Assembly (NCBI GenBank): GCA_029248825.1
Contig: JAQWIP010000073.1
Location: forward strand, 1-22,026
DNA: 22,026 nt
From: Alphaproteobacteria bacterium
GTDB taxonomy: Bacteria; Pseudomonadota; Alphaproteobacteria; RS24
Direction: 5' to 3'
Position 1 is the first letter of the stretch, and each line of letters starts with the position of its first letter. A program made the position numbers and the translations under genes. This document shows, one piece after another, positions 14,783 through 22,026 of the stretch. The notes under the pieces are model-generated. The model had not been told where the DNA came from. It saw only the letters and a list, made by a program, of their open reading frames with translations, and searched no databases.

Positions 14783-15574
14783 CTAGCTTCCGAGCATCTT
14801 ACGCGGGTCAAAGGTCAATTCAATATCGCGCCAGCTTTTATATTTCTCAACTGGCATGTTAAACGGTTGGCATCGACGAATGGCACGTAGCACACTTTCC
14901 GCCGCAGCCCTAAAAAACGGGTCGCCCAATTGGCTACGATTAACCACCACAGGGCCTGCCGAAATCATCCCCGTCGGCGTTAACGACAGGCGAATGCTCA
15001 CCACAAGATTGGCCGCTTCGCGCGCGCCTGAGGGCGGCGACCAACAGCGGCGCATTTGGGCGCGAAAGCCATCGACTTCGCTAAACGTCAACCGCTCGCC
15101 CAAAGCCTGATTGTCATCGGCTTGGACTTCGTCTTGCACGTTTGGGGCATCGGGAATTTTATTCAGCAAAGCCCGCGTCTGGCCAATGTCGAGCAAAGGC
15201 TTGGGCTTGATGTCAGGCCGGGCGAAAGGTGTCGGCTTGGCCACTTTAAAGCGCGAGGGTTTCTCCACCGGAGCTTCTTTTGGTGCCGCTTCGGCAGGTT
15301 TTTCGGCGTCCAATAAAGGCACAGCATCTTGGGGCGCCACCACAGGTTCCGGCGCGGCGCGCTCTGGCACGGCGGCGGTGACAGGCTTGGCCACGTCTAT
15401 CGGCTTGGCGGTGTTTTCAATCAATTGGGTAAACTCATCCAGCGTGATGATATCAATCGGCAGAACTGGGTCTAGACTATCCATATCGCGCAACATGGGC
15501 GACCATAGGGTCACCAGCAAAGCCAGCCCGAGGTGCAAGGCCAAAGACCCTAGAACATCGGCGCGAAAGCTCAT
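14783..15574 (-). CDS. tolA: Tol-Pal system protein TolA
   Basis: TolA spans the periplasm and passes energy from TolQR to TolB-Pal. The 263 residues show one N-terminal transmembrane helix (about 8-25, LGSLALHLGLALLVTLW). A long Pro/Lys/Glu/Ala-rich domain follows at about 55-150, much shorter than the helical domain of the E. coli protein. The C-terminal globular domain has FRAQMRRCWSPPSGA, VVSIRLSLTPTG and VLRAIRRCQPFNMP; the two Cys could form the disulfide known from this domain. It overlaps tolR by 4 bp (ATGA) and precedes tolB by 12 bp. Confidence 0.94.
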   Translation of the reverse strand: MSFRADVLGSLALHLGLALLVTLWSPMLRDMDSLDPVLPIDIITLDEFTQLIENTAKPIDVAKPVTAAVPERAAPEPVVAPQDAVPLLDAEKPAEAAPKEAPVEKPSRFKVAKPTPFARPDIKPKPLLDIGQTRALLNKIPDAPNVQDEVQADDNQALGERLTFSEVDGFRAQMRRCWSPPSGAREAANLVVSIRLSLTPTGMISAGPVVVNRSQLGDPFFRAAAESVLRAIRRCQPFNMPVEKYKSWRDIELTFDPRKMLGS

Positions 15575-15999
15575 TTTTTTTGGCCTTTGGGCGTGTCGGT
15601 CACCAAGGCCACGCGGGCAAATCCGGCAGCGTTAATGCGCGCCACCACATTGGCCATGCGGCCATAAGACACCGCCTCATCGCCGCGCACGTAAATGCGC
15701 TGCTCATAGCCCGTGCCAACAATCGCCTTTAAGCGCGGCACTAAAGCATCGAGCGCAATCTGCGTGTCTTGCAAAAATATCTGCCCCTGCGCATTGACGC
15801 TAATCGCCAGCGGCTCTTCATCGCCGCGCAAAGGTTTGGCGCCCGCTTTGGGTAAATTAACCGGCACGCCAACCGTGAGCAAAGGCGCGGCCACCATAAA
15901 GACAATCAGCAAAACCAACATAATGTCGACCATGGGGGTGACATTAATCTCGGCCATCGGTTGATAGCGTTTGCGCTTCTCTCGGCTTGGCGGCTGCAT
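15571..15999 (-). CDS. tolR: Tol-Pal system protein TolR
   Basis: TolR belongs to the ExbD family and forms with TolQ the proton channel that powers TolA. The 142 residues have a basic cytoplasmic N-terminus, the signature EINVTPMVDIMLVLLIVFMV with the proton-carrying Asp25 in the single transmembrane helix, and a periplasmic domain with AISVNAQGQIFLQ and IYVRGDEAVSYGRMANVVARI. It starts 3 bp after the tolQ stop and overlaps tolA by 4 bp, so the trio is clearly co-translated. Confidence 0.97.
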   Translation of the reverse strand: MQPPSREKRKRYQPMAEINVTPMVDIMLVLLIVFMVAAPLLTVGVPVNLPKAGAKPLRGDEEPLAISVNAQGQIFLQDTQIALDALVPRLKAIVGTGYEQRIYVRGDEAVSYGRMANVVARINAAGFARVALVTDTPKGQKK

Positions 16000-16002
16000 C
16001 GG

Positions 16003-16722
16003 CTAGGCCTTTTTCTCGCTAGGCGTTTGGCGCGCCACCAGAGCCACAAAATCATCGGCAAAGCGGTCTAGCCGCGCGCCGAAACGACCCAAATCACTGG
16101 AGATTTTATTGTAAGCAATCACCGCCGGAATCGCCGCCAAAAGCCCTAAACCCGTGGCAAATAAAGCCTCGGCAATGCCTGGCGCCACGACCGCCAAATT
16201 CGTGTCTTGGCTCAGCGCAATCGCTTGGAAGGAATTCATAATGCCCCATACGGTGCCGAATAAACCGATGAAAGGCGCCACCGCGCCGACCGTGGCCAGT
16301 ACCAAAAGCCGCTGTTCCAAATATTCCATCTCGCGCGCCACCGAAGCGTTTAGGGCGCGCTCGACAAATTGCACGCCGGAGAAACCTTGCGCGGTTTTCT
16401 TGCTTTTCTCGAAGCGGATATATTCGCTCATGGCGGCATTGAAAACTTTCGTCGACGGGCCGCCGTCATAGCTCGACACTTGCGTGTAAATTTTTTGCAA
16501 AGAAGCGCCCGACCAAAACAGCGCTTCAAACTCATCCGCCTGATGGCGCACGCGCCGCAGCGTGGTGGCTTTTTCCAAGATAATCGACCAGCACCAAACC
16601 GAGGCCAATAGCAACCCCAACATCACCGATTGCACGACAATATCGGCGCGTAAAAACAGCGACCAAAGAGAAAAATCCGACGCTGCAAGATGCGTCGCCT
16701 GTTGCACAAGAACCGGATCCAT
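16003..16722 (-). CDS. tolQ: Tol-Pal system protein TolQ
   Basis: TolQ belongs to the ExbB/MotA family and forms the pentameric part of the Tol motor in the inner membrane. The 239 residues show three transmembrane helices: about 31-50 (VVQSVMLGLLLASVWCWSII), about 140-162 (VGAVAPFIGLFGTVWGIMNSF) and about 172-195 (IAEALFATGLGLLAAIPAVIAY). The GLFGTVWG and EALFATGLGL motifs are characteristic. The ATG follows AAGGG by 6 nt. The 93-bp gap to ybgC holds only a bulged CCTATG/CATAGG repeat without a T-run, so ybgC-tolQ read-through is likely. Confidence 0.97.
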   Translation of the reverse strand: MDPVLVQQATHLAASDFSLWSLFLRADIVVQSVMLGLLLASVWCWSIILEKATTLRRVRHQADEFEALFWSGASLQKIYTQVSSYDGGPSTKVFNAAMSEYIRFEKSKKTAQGFSGVQFVERALNASVAREMEYLEQRLLVLATVGAVAPFIGLFGTVWGIMNSFQAIALSQDTNLAVVAPGIAEALFATGLGLLAAIPAVIAYNKISSDLGRFGARLDRFADDFVALVARQTPSEKKA

Positions 16723-16815
16723 AAATACCCTTTTTTGATGACCTGTTTCGAGATTGAAAGCCTATGGCCAAGGCATAGGGACGAAATGTGACCAAAGTTT
16801 GTCCCAGTTGCCAGC

Positions 16816-17340
16816 CTAATTCGGCGGCGGCAAAATCGCCCCGCCCTGATATGGCGCTAAATCGGCCAACATAGATTTGGGCATGCGTTTGGCGCGGCCT
16901 TGCAAATCGACGCAAGCCGCCAAAACATGCGACTGCCAAATCGGCTGATTATCCGCCACCCGCGTGATGCTCTGCTCGGCCACCAATCGGGCGCCGCGAA
17001 ATTGGGTGAACACTGTTTCCACCAGCAGTTGGTCGTCAATGCGCGCGGGCGCGAGAAAATCCATTTCCATGCGCCCCACCACAAAAGCCAAAGGCGGCTC
17101 CATTTCTAATAAAGCCGAATGCTCAACCCCCGCCAGACGCAGAAAATTCGAACGCCCGCGCTCGGCAAATTTTAAATAATTGGCGTGATACACAAAGCCC
17201 GAAAAATCCGTGTCTTCATATTGCATAACAATTTGCATCACGTGGCTTGGCCCCGTATCGCTCTGGCAAAAGGCGCCCATCAGCGCGCCCGATGAGCCGA
17301 GTTGTTCCAGCACGGTTTTGCGAGATAAAAGCCTCTCCAT
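16816..17340 (-). CDS. ybgC: Tol-Pal-associated acyl-CoA thioesterase YbgC
   Basis: YbgC is a single-domain hotdog thioesterase; family members cleave short or longer acyl-CoAs and are linked to phospholipid metabolism. The signature YEDTDFSGFVYHANYLKFAERGR contains the catalytic Asp and the hotdog helix; FVVGRMEMDFLAPARIDDQL and AEQSITRV follow. The 174 residues include about 35 N-terminal residues before the fold, more than in E. coli YbgC (134 residues). The ATG at 17340 has AGGAGG only 4 nt upstream, which supports the long start. It lies 8 bp after ruvB and opens the tol cluster, the conserved order. Confidence 0.95.
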   Translation of the reverse strand: MERLLSRKTVLEQLGSSGALMGAFCQSDTGPSHVMQIVMQYEDTDFSGFVYHANYLKFAERGRSNFLRLAGVEHSALLEMEPPLAFVVGRMEMDFLAPARIDDQLLVETVFTQFRGARLVAEQSITRVADNQPIWQSHVLAACVDLQGRAKRMPKSMLADLAPYQGGAILPPPN

Positions 17341-17348
17341 ATCGCCTC

Positions 17349-18404
17349 CTAATTTGTCGAAGTATCAAATAAATCGGCCGCCGCATCTTGCGCCGTCTTT
17401 GGCACATCCAGCCCCAAATGGGCAAAGGCGGCGGGCATTAACACGCGCCCGCGCGGCGTGCGATTGACGAAACCAAGCTGGATGAGAAACGGCTCCACGA
17501 TATCTTCCAAAGCATCGCGCGGCTCGCCAAGAGCGGCCGCCAAAGTATCAATGCCGACCGGCCCGCCCATGAATTTTTCGGCCATAACCACCAAATAACG
17601 GCGGTCGAGATTATCCAGCCCACGCCCATCGACTTCCAATCGAGTGAGCGCCGCATCGGCCAATTTGGCGTCAATAATGGAAGCATTTTCGACATTGGCA
17701 AAATCGCGGACGCGGCGCAAAAGCCGACCCGCCACACGCGGCGTGCCGCGCGCGCGCGAGGCGATTTCTCTGGCGCCATCATCGCTCATCTCCAGCCCCA
17801 TCAGCTCGGCGTTGCGGCGCACGATGAACTCTAATTCCTCATGCGTGTAAAAGCCGAGGTAAATAGGAATGCCGAAACGGTCGCGCAAAGGGGTCGTCAG
17901 AAGCCCCGAGCGCGTGGTGGCACCGACCAAAGTAAACGGCGGCAAATCGATTTTCACCGAACGCGCAGCGGGGCCTTCGCCGATGATTAAATCCAGCTCA
18001 AAATCTTCCATCGCCGGATAAAGAACCTCTTCCACGGCGGGGCTGAGGCGGTGAATTTCATCGATAAACAAAACATCATGCGCCTCCAAATTGGTCAGCA
18101 GCGCCGCCAAATCTCCCGCTTTGGAAATCACCGGCCCCGAGGTCGAGCGAAAGCCCGTGCCTAATTCGCGCGACACGATTTGCGCCAAAGTGGTTTTGCC
18201 CAAGCCAGGCGGGCCCGCCAATAAAACATGGTCGAGCGCATCGCCGCGTTTTTTAGCCGCCTCGATAAATACCGCCAGATTTTCACGCCCCTTTTTTTGG
18301 CCAACAAAATTGGCCAGCGTTTTGGGGCGCATGGCGTGGTCGGTATCGCCGCCAGATTGGCTATCGGCCTCGATTTCATTTTGGTCGATAAGGCGCTTTG
18401 ACAT
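17349..18404 (-). CDS. ruvB: Holliday junction branch migration ATPase RuvB
   Basis: RuvB is the hexameric AAA+ motor that drives branch migration at Holliday junctions bound by RuvA. In its 351 residues, RPKTLANFVGQ opens the ATPase domain. Walker A GPPGLGKT is at 64-71, Walker B FIDEIHRLSP has Asp115/Glu116, and the sensor region is GATTRSGLLTTPLRDRFG. A winged-helix DNA-binding domain with IEPFL-like VEPFLIQLGFVNRTPRGR ends the protein. The start codon shares one base with the ruvA stop (TAATG), so the two are translationally coupled. Confidence 0.98.
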   Translation of the reverse strand: MSKRLIDQNEIEADSQSGGDTDHAMRPKTLANFVGQKKGRENLAVFIEAAKKRGDALDHVLLAGPPGLGKTTLAQIVSRELGTGFRSTSGPVISKAGDLAALLTNLEAHDVLFIDEIHRLSPAVEEVLYPAMEDFELDLIIGEGPAARSVKIDLPPFTLVGATTRSGLLTTPLRDRFGIPIYLGFYTHEELEFIVRRNAELMGLEMSDDGAREIASRARGTPRVAGRLLRRVRDFANVENASIIDAKLADAALTRLEVDGRGLDNLDRRYLVVMAEKFMGGPVGIDTLAAALGEPRDALEDIVEPFLIQLGFVNRTPRGRVLMPAAFAHLGLDVPKTAQDAAADLFDTSTN

Positions 18405-19006
18405 TATACCAGCTCCTTCAGGGCTTGTTTGATGAGCGCTTCGACGCTGCTTTCCTCATCGTCCAATTTCGCCCGTGCGGCCATCAGCCCAGCATTGGCT
18501 TGCGCGCGCGGATAGCCGAGATTGGTCAAAGCCGATAAAGCCTCGCCTAAAGCTTTGCTGACTTCGCTGACATCGCCTTGCGGCGTGGCCACGGCGAATT
18601 GTGCTTCTGGCACTTTATCTTTCAACTCGGTGACAATGCGCTGCGCCACTTTGGGGCCCACACCTGGCGCGCGCGCCACCATGGCTTTGTCTTCGGCGGC
18701 CACGGCTTGCGATAATTCCGCACCCGACAGCACGCCCTGAATGGCCAGCGCCACTTTAGCACCCACGCCTTGCACGCTCATCAGCAAGCGGAACCAGCTT
18801 CTATCTTCTTCGTTTAAAAACCCGAACAGGCGCAATTGGTCTTCGCGCACATAGGTTTCAATGGCCAAGCTCACGGCTTCGCCATCGGCGGGTAAATTAT
18901 CCATCATGCGCGGCGAGCCTTCGACCATATAGCCAACGCCGCCGACATCAATCAGCACCCAATTGTCGCCATGTCCATCGACGCGTCCGCGCAATCGCCC
19001 AATCAT
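18404..19006 (-). CDS. ruvA: Holliday junction DNA helicase subunit RuvA
   Basis: RuvA binds four-way DNA junctions as a tetramer and loads RuvB. The 200 residues show the N-terminal OB fold (MIGRLRGRVDG, VGYMVEGS), two helix-hairpin-helix motifs (SVQGVGAKVALAIQ and RAPGVGPKVAQRIVTEL), a flexible linker and the C-terminal RuvB-binding domain (ALSALTNLGYPRAQA). It overlaps ruvC by 4 bp and ruvB by 1 bp. Confidence 0.98.
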   Translation of the reverse strand: MIGRLRGRVDGHGDNWVLIDVGGVGYMVEGSPRMMDNLPADGEAVSLAIETYVREDQLRLFGFLNEEDRSWFRLLMSVQGVGAKVALAIQGVLSGAELSQAVAAEDKAMVARAPGVGPKVAQRIVTELKDKVPEAQFAVATPQGDVSEVSKALGEALSALTNLGYPRAQANAGLMAARAKLDDEESSVEALIKQALKELV

Positions 19007-19542
19007 AAAGCCGCTCCTTTGGCATCGGCGCGCGCAATCGCGGCCTGCATTTTGCCGCCAAAATCGCCTGCATGCGCCAGCGTAATAGCAATTGCCAAAG
19101 CATCGGCGGCGTGTTCATCGTGAATTTCGGCTTGCGGCAAAAGCATACTGACCATGGCGTTAATTTGGTTTTTATCGGCGTGGCCGGCGCCTGTGACACT
19201 GCGCTTGATGAAATTGGGCGCATATTCGGCCACCGAAAGGCCGCGGCGGGCTGGCTCCAGCAAACACACGGCACGCGCTTGGCCGAGCTTTAAGGTTGCC
19301 GCCCCATCGAGGTTCACAAAGGTCTGCTCGACGGCCGCGAAGTCTGGCTGATAGTGGTCGAAGACTTTGCTCAGCCCCTGCTCTAATTGCAGCAAGCGTT
19401 CGGCGAGGCTCAATTTGGCATCGGAGCGCACCGAGCCATTGGCGATATGTTTTAATTTCGTGCCGCTCATATCCACCACGCCCCAGCCGAGAAATCGAAG
19501 ACCCGGATCCAGACCGATAAGGCGTCGTGTTGAGGAGCTCAC
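19003..19542 (-). CDS. ruvC: Holliday junction endonuclease RuvC
   Basis: RuvC cuts Holliday junctions as a dimer. Its catalytic acidic residues are visible in LIGLDPGLRFLGWG, AAVEQTFVNLDGAATLKLGQAR and HAADALAIAI. The frame is open to a GTG at 19569, but GAAGGA (19549-19554) lies 6 nt before the GTG at 19542. That start places IGLDPG near the N-terminus as in other RuvC proteins, giving 179 residues. It lies 26 bp after yebC and overlaps ruvA by 4 bp. Confidence 0.96.
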   Translation of the reverse strand: MSSSTRRLIGLDPGLRFLGWGVVDMSGTKLKHIANGSVRSDAKLSLAERLLQLEQGLSKVFDHYQPDFAAVEQTFVNLDGAATLKLGQARAVCLLEPARRGLSVAEYAPNFIKRSVTGAGHADKNQINAMVSMLLPQAEIHDEHAADALAIAITLAHAGDFGGKMQAAIARADAKGAAL

Positions 19543-19568
19543 ATTATATCCTTCAAAAATGGGCGGCA

Positions 19569-20318
19569 CTAGTCAGACGATAATTGTTCCAATAAATCTT
19601 CGGAAATATCGAAATTGGCATATACATTTTGCACATCATCTACATCGTCGAGCGCGTCGATTAGCTTTAATACTTTTTCCGCTGCTTCGCCCTCTACCGC
19701 AATGTCATTCTGCGCGCGCCAAATAATCGTCGCGCCGCGCGGCTCGCCCAAGGCGTCTTGCAAGGCGGTCATCACGGCGTGTAATTCATCGGCCGCGCAA
19801 ATAATCTCATGGCCATCGCCCGAGCTATCCACATCCTCTGCACCCGCTTCAATGGCCGCCTCAAACACCGCTTCGGCATCGGCGACATCGGCGTCAAATT
19901 CAATCGCGCCGACTTTATCGAACATGAAAGAAACCGAGCCAGTCTCGCCAAGATTGCCGCCGTTTTTGGAAAAAGTAGAGCGCACATCGCCCGCCGTGCG
20001 GTTGCGATTATCGGTCAGCGTCTCGACGATAATGCCAATGCCGGCGGGGCCAAAGCCCTCGTAGCGCACTTCGTCGTAATTTGTATCGGCATCATCGGCA
20101 CTCTTTTTAATGGCGCGTTCGATATTATCTTTCGGCATGTTTTGGGCGCGCGCGGCCAAAATAGCGGTGCGCAAACGCGGATTGGCATCCGGGTCGGGCA
20201 TGCCCATTTTGGCAGCCACCATGACTTCTTTGGTCAGGCGCGCGAAAATTTTAGCGCGTTTTTTATCTTGCGCGCCTTTGCGGTGTTGAATGTTTTTAAA
20301 TTTTGAATGGCCTGCCAT
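19569..20318 (-). CDS. yebC: YebC/PmpR family protein (TACO1-like)
   Basis: YebC-family proteins were described as transcription regulators. More recently they have been linked to relief of ribosome stalling at proline-rich sequences, like mitochondrial TACO1. The 249 residues start with the signature AGHSKFKNIQHRKGAQDKKR and continue with FARLTKEVMVAAKMG, NPRLRTAILAARAQNMPKDNIERAI, YEGFGPAGIGIIVETLTDNRNRT and FSKNGGNLG. The ATG follows GGAG by 7 nt. It sits directly upstream of ruvC, a widespread arrangement. The 100 bp before it contains no recognisable promoter or terminator. Confidence 0.97.
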   Translation of the reverse strand: MAGHSKFKNIQHRKGAQDKKRAKIFARLTKEVMVAAKMGMPDPDANPRLRTAILAARAQNMPKDNIERAIKKSADDADTNYDEVRYEGFGPAGIGIIVETLTDNRNRTAGDVRSTFSKNGGNLGETGSVSFMFDKVGAIEFDADVADAEAVFEAAIEAGAEDVDSSGDGHEIICAADELHAVMTALQDALGEPRGATIIWRAQNDIAVEGEAAEKVLKLIDALDDVDDVQNVYANFDISEDLLEQLSSD

Positions 20319-20418
20319 TTATCCGCTCCGAAAAAGAATCATGGGGTGAGGTTACAAGGTTGCTCGCGCCGAGGAAAGCCCACAGCTCCAATAATTAAGT
20401 CTTCGGCAAGCGGGGCGA

Positions 20419-21231
20419 TTAAAAGCTCGGCGCCGCCGAAGACAATCGACCGCCCGAGCGAATGGGGTGAATGGCCGTGGCCAATCCGGTTTTGTCATCG
20501 GTTTCGATAATCACCCCGCACAGGCTCGGCGTGCCTTTGGCGGGGCCAAAGCGCGGCCCGCGCAATTTGGTCACGAAACGATTGACTGGCTCGTCTTTTT
20601 CCATGCCGATGACGCTATCGTAATCGCCGCACATGCCCGCATCGGTTTGATAGGCGGTGCCCATGGGCAAAATTTGCGCGTCTGCGGTGGGAATATGCGT
20701 ATGCGTGCCAACCACGAGCGAGGCGCGGCCATCGCAAAAATGACCCATGGCCATTTTCTCCGACGTCGCTTCGGCATGAATATCTACAATAATCGCATCG
20801 ACCACTTCGCCGAGCGGACACGCCGCCAGTTCACGCTCAATGGCGGCGAAAGGCTCGTCGAGCGATTCCATGAATAATTGCCCCATGACATTAATTACCA
20901 ACACGCGCTTATCGCCCGCCTCAAACAGGCCGACACCGCGACCTGGCGTGCCAGGCGGAAAATTAACCGGCCGCAAGAGACGCGGTTCATTGGCGATATA
21001 GCCGCTAATCGATTGCTGATCCCAAACATGATTTCCGGTGGAAACCACATCGACGCCCGCCTCGAAAAAATCATCGGAGATATCGGGCGTAATGCCAAAG
21101 CCGCCAGCGCTATTCTCGCCATTGACGATGACAAAATCCAACGCATATTGCGCGCGCCAAACGGGCACTTGGCGGATTACCGCCTCGCGCGCGCCACGGC
21201 CTACGATATCGCCTAGAAAAAGAATTCGCAT
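20419..21231 (-). CDS. YmdB-like metallophosphoesterase (TIGR00282 type)
   Basis: The 270-residue protein belongs to the calcineurin-like family of Bacillus YmdB, a 2',3'-cyclic nucleotide phosphodiesterase. The metal-binding motifs are visible: ILFLGDIVGRGAR at the N-terminus, VIVNGENSAGGFGI, STGNHVWDQ, IVDIHAEATSEK and VVGTHTHIPTADAQILP, followed by AYQTDAGMCGDYDSVIGM. The native substrate in Alphaproteobacteria is not settled, so I give no symbol. The gene starts 8 bp after a 28-bp tandem duplication derived from the end of the 5-FCL gene. Its own ribosome binding site is weak. Confidence 0.93.
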   Translation of the reverse strand: MRILFLGDIVGRGAREAVIRQVPVWRAQYALDFVIVNGENSAGGFGITPDISDDFFEAGVDVVSTGNHVWDQQSISGYIANEPRLLRPVNFPPGTPGRGVGLFEAGDKRVLVINVMGQLFMESLDEPFAAIERELAACPLGEVVDAIIVDIHAEATSEKMAMGHFCDGRASLVVGTHTHIPTADAQILPMGTAYQTDAGMCGDYDSVIGMEKDEPVNRFVTKLRGPRFGPAKGTPSLCGVIIETDDKTGLATAIHPIRSGGRLSSAAPSF

Positions 21232-21239
21232 AGGTCTCT

Positions 21240-21295
21240 ACTTTCAAACCAAATATAGATCCGCTTCACTTTCAAACCAAATATAGAGCCGCTTC
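21240..21295. repeat. 28-bp tandem duplication covering the 3' end of the 5-FCL gene
   Basis: Two copies lie head to tail at 21240-21267 and 21268-21295 with one mismatch (GATCC against GAGCC). Read on the minus strand, each copy encodes the end EA(A/D)LYLV plus a TGA stop. The gene uses the copy at 21268-21295, and the second copy lies in the gap before the YmdB-like gene. Confidence 0.9.
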
Positions 21296-21844
21296 GGTGA
21301 CGACCCCATCAATGGCTTGGTCATGCGGCTCGCTTGGGCATTTGTCAACCATTTGCATGTCATAAGCCAGCCCATAAGTCGCAATCGACCCGGTTTGGCG
21401 CAGCCCATCCAGCGCCTTATCATAATGCCCCGCGCCGCGCCCCAAGCGATTGCCTTGGCGGTCAAAGCCCAAAAGCGGCAGTAAAATTATATCCGGTCGC
21501 AGGTTTTCCGCCTCGGGCAAAGGCGCGCGCATGCCCACGCCATCGGCGGCCAGCGCGTCGCCAAAAGCAAAGCGGCGAAACACCATGCCCGCGTCGCGGC
21601 TTTCGCAAAACGGCAGGCAAAGCCTATGGCCTTGGGCGGCCAAAGCGTGCATCAGGGGGCGCGCGTCTATCTCGGCGCCCATCGGGTGATAGGCGGCGAT
21701 GATTTGCGAGTGTGGAAGGGGGAGCGCCATGGCTTGCTCGGCCAAATTTTGCGCTGCGCGCTCGGGGGCTTGGGCGTGGCGGATTTTTCGCGCCGCCAGC
21801 AAAGTTTTTCGCAGGGTCTGTTTATCTGTCATCGATATTGTCAT
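21272..21844 (-). CDS. 5-formyltetrahydrofolate cyclo-ligase
   Basis: This enzyme (MTHFS, YgfA/FAU1 family) uses ATP to convert 5-formyl-THF to 5,10-methenyl-THF, recycling a storage folate. From the ATG at 21844 it has 190 residues. An N-terminal basic helix (KQTLRKTLLAARK) is followed by IIAAYHPMGAEIDARPLM, LCLPFCESRDAGMVFRRF, DIILLPLLGFDRQGNRLGRGAGHYDKAL (the conserved ATP/substrate loop) and a C-terminal EAALYLV. TTG 21856 and ATG 21832 are alternative starts, and none has a strong ribosome binding site. It lies directly after the 6S RNA, a conserved neighbour. Confidence 0.93.
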   Translation of the reverse strand: MTISMTDKQTLRKTLLAARKIRHAQAPERAAQNLAEQAMALPLPHSQIIAAYHPMGAEIDARPLMHALAAQGHRLCLPFCESRDAGMVFRRFAFGDALAADGVGMRAPLPEAENLRPDIILLPLLGFDRQGNRLGRGAGHYDKALDGLRQTGSIATYGLAYDMQMVDKCPSEPHDQAIDGVVTEAALYLV

Positions 21845-21857
21845 CGGCACTTTCAAA

Positions 21858-22014
21858 GCGGAACCGCCACAACCGGTTTATGCGTAATCCCCGGAGACCT
21901 ACATAAGTAGGTGGGCACCGTATGAAGCAGGCCACGGCCCGCCTCAGGGACAGCTCCCTGAAGGATCGTAAGGTCCCGAGCGTTATAAGCATGTATCGCG
22001 TCGGGCAGTTCCGT
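21858..22014 (-). ncRNA. ssrS: 6S RNA
   Basis: 6S RNA mimics an open promoter and sequesters the sigma70 holoenzyme in stationary phase. On the minus strand the 5' end CGGAACUGCC (22004-22013) pairs with GGCGGUUCCG (21859-21868), ten pairs with one G-U. This gives the end-to-end closing stem of a transcript of about 157 nt, the usual size. Inside are a 9-bp hairpin (21942-21963), a perfect ACCTAC-TTAT-GTAGGT hairpin (21897-21912) and the segment GGTGCCCACCTAC, which I recall from alphaproteobacterial 6S RNAs. It lies directly upstream of 5-FCL, as ssrS does before ygfA. TATAGA (22020-22025) is a fitting -10. Exact ends are inferred. Confidence 0.75.
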
Positions 22015-22026
22015 CTCTATCTATAG

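Noticed and set aside
16761..16779. CCTATG...CATAGG inverted repeat between ybgC and tolQ
   Set aside because: Short, bulged on extension, and without a T-run on the minus strand, so I do not call a terminator.
21244..21465. Second minus-strand frame of 73 codons ending in the other repeat copy near the 5-FCL end
   Set aside because: It arises because the 28-bp unit is not a multiple of three, so the stop in each copy falls in a different frame; the conserved 5-FCL frame is the real gene.
1..22026. Mobile element, prophage, defence island or CRISPR array
   Set aside because: No transposase, integrase, phage gene, toxin-antitoxin pair or spaced repeat array was seen; apart from the thiD-serC gap, everything is conserved core genome.

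Overview
The window is a gene-dense chromosomal segment from an alphaproteobacterium. It has no transposase, integrase, tRNA, rRNA or CRISPR array. The lineage call rests on gene order (rpoH/purA/serA/serC; 6S RNA, 5-FCL, ymdB-like gene, yebC, ruvCAB, ybgC, tol-pal, cpoB, tilS, ftsH, glmM), on the alphaproteobacterial type of SerC, and on the Pal and TolB sequences. Coding GC is about 58% in a stretch I counted. The order cannot be fixed from the sequence; the Sul-like folP next to glmM would fit a Rhodobiaceae/Parvibaculales-type organism.

Layout, left to right: the 3' part of rpoH (+ strand) converges on purA. All other recognised genes are on the minus strand, so they are transcribed from right to left. 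Reading in that direction from the right edge: 6S RNA, 5-formyltetrahydrofolate cyclo-ligase, a YmdB-like phosphoesterase, yebC, ruvC-ruvA-ruvB, ybgC, tolQ-tolR-tolA-tolB-pal, and a strong intrinsic terminator with a UUCG loop. Then come cpoB, tilS, ftsH, folP, glmM and thiD. A 420-bp gap follows, and finally serC-serA-purA. Many genes overlap by 1-8 bp, which points to translational coupling.

Functionally the window covers DNA repair (RuvABC), envelope integrity and division (Tol-Pal-CpoB), membrane proteolysis (FtsH), tRNA-Ile modification (TilS), folate, amino-sugar and thiamine synthesis (FolP, GlmM, ThiD), serine and AMP synthesis (SerC, SerA, PurA), one-carbon metabolism (5-FCL) and global RNA polymerase control (RpoH, 6S RNA).

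The least ordinary points are these. (1) The chromosomal dihydropteroate synthase looks like the mobile sulfonamide-resistance enzymes Sul1/Sul2, carries their loop signature, and sits directly upstream of glmM. (2) The thiD-serC gap holds an AT-rich remnant or frameshifted small ORF that I do not recognise. (3) serC has a clear sigma70-type promoter and a two-hairpin leader that includes the ribosome binding site. (4) A 28-bp tandem duplication covers the end of the 5-FCL gene. (5) A 6S RNA whose 5' and 3' ends pair lies just upstream of 5-FCL. I did not find a wholly new multi-gene system.
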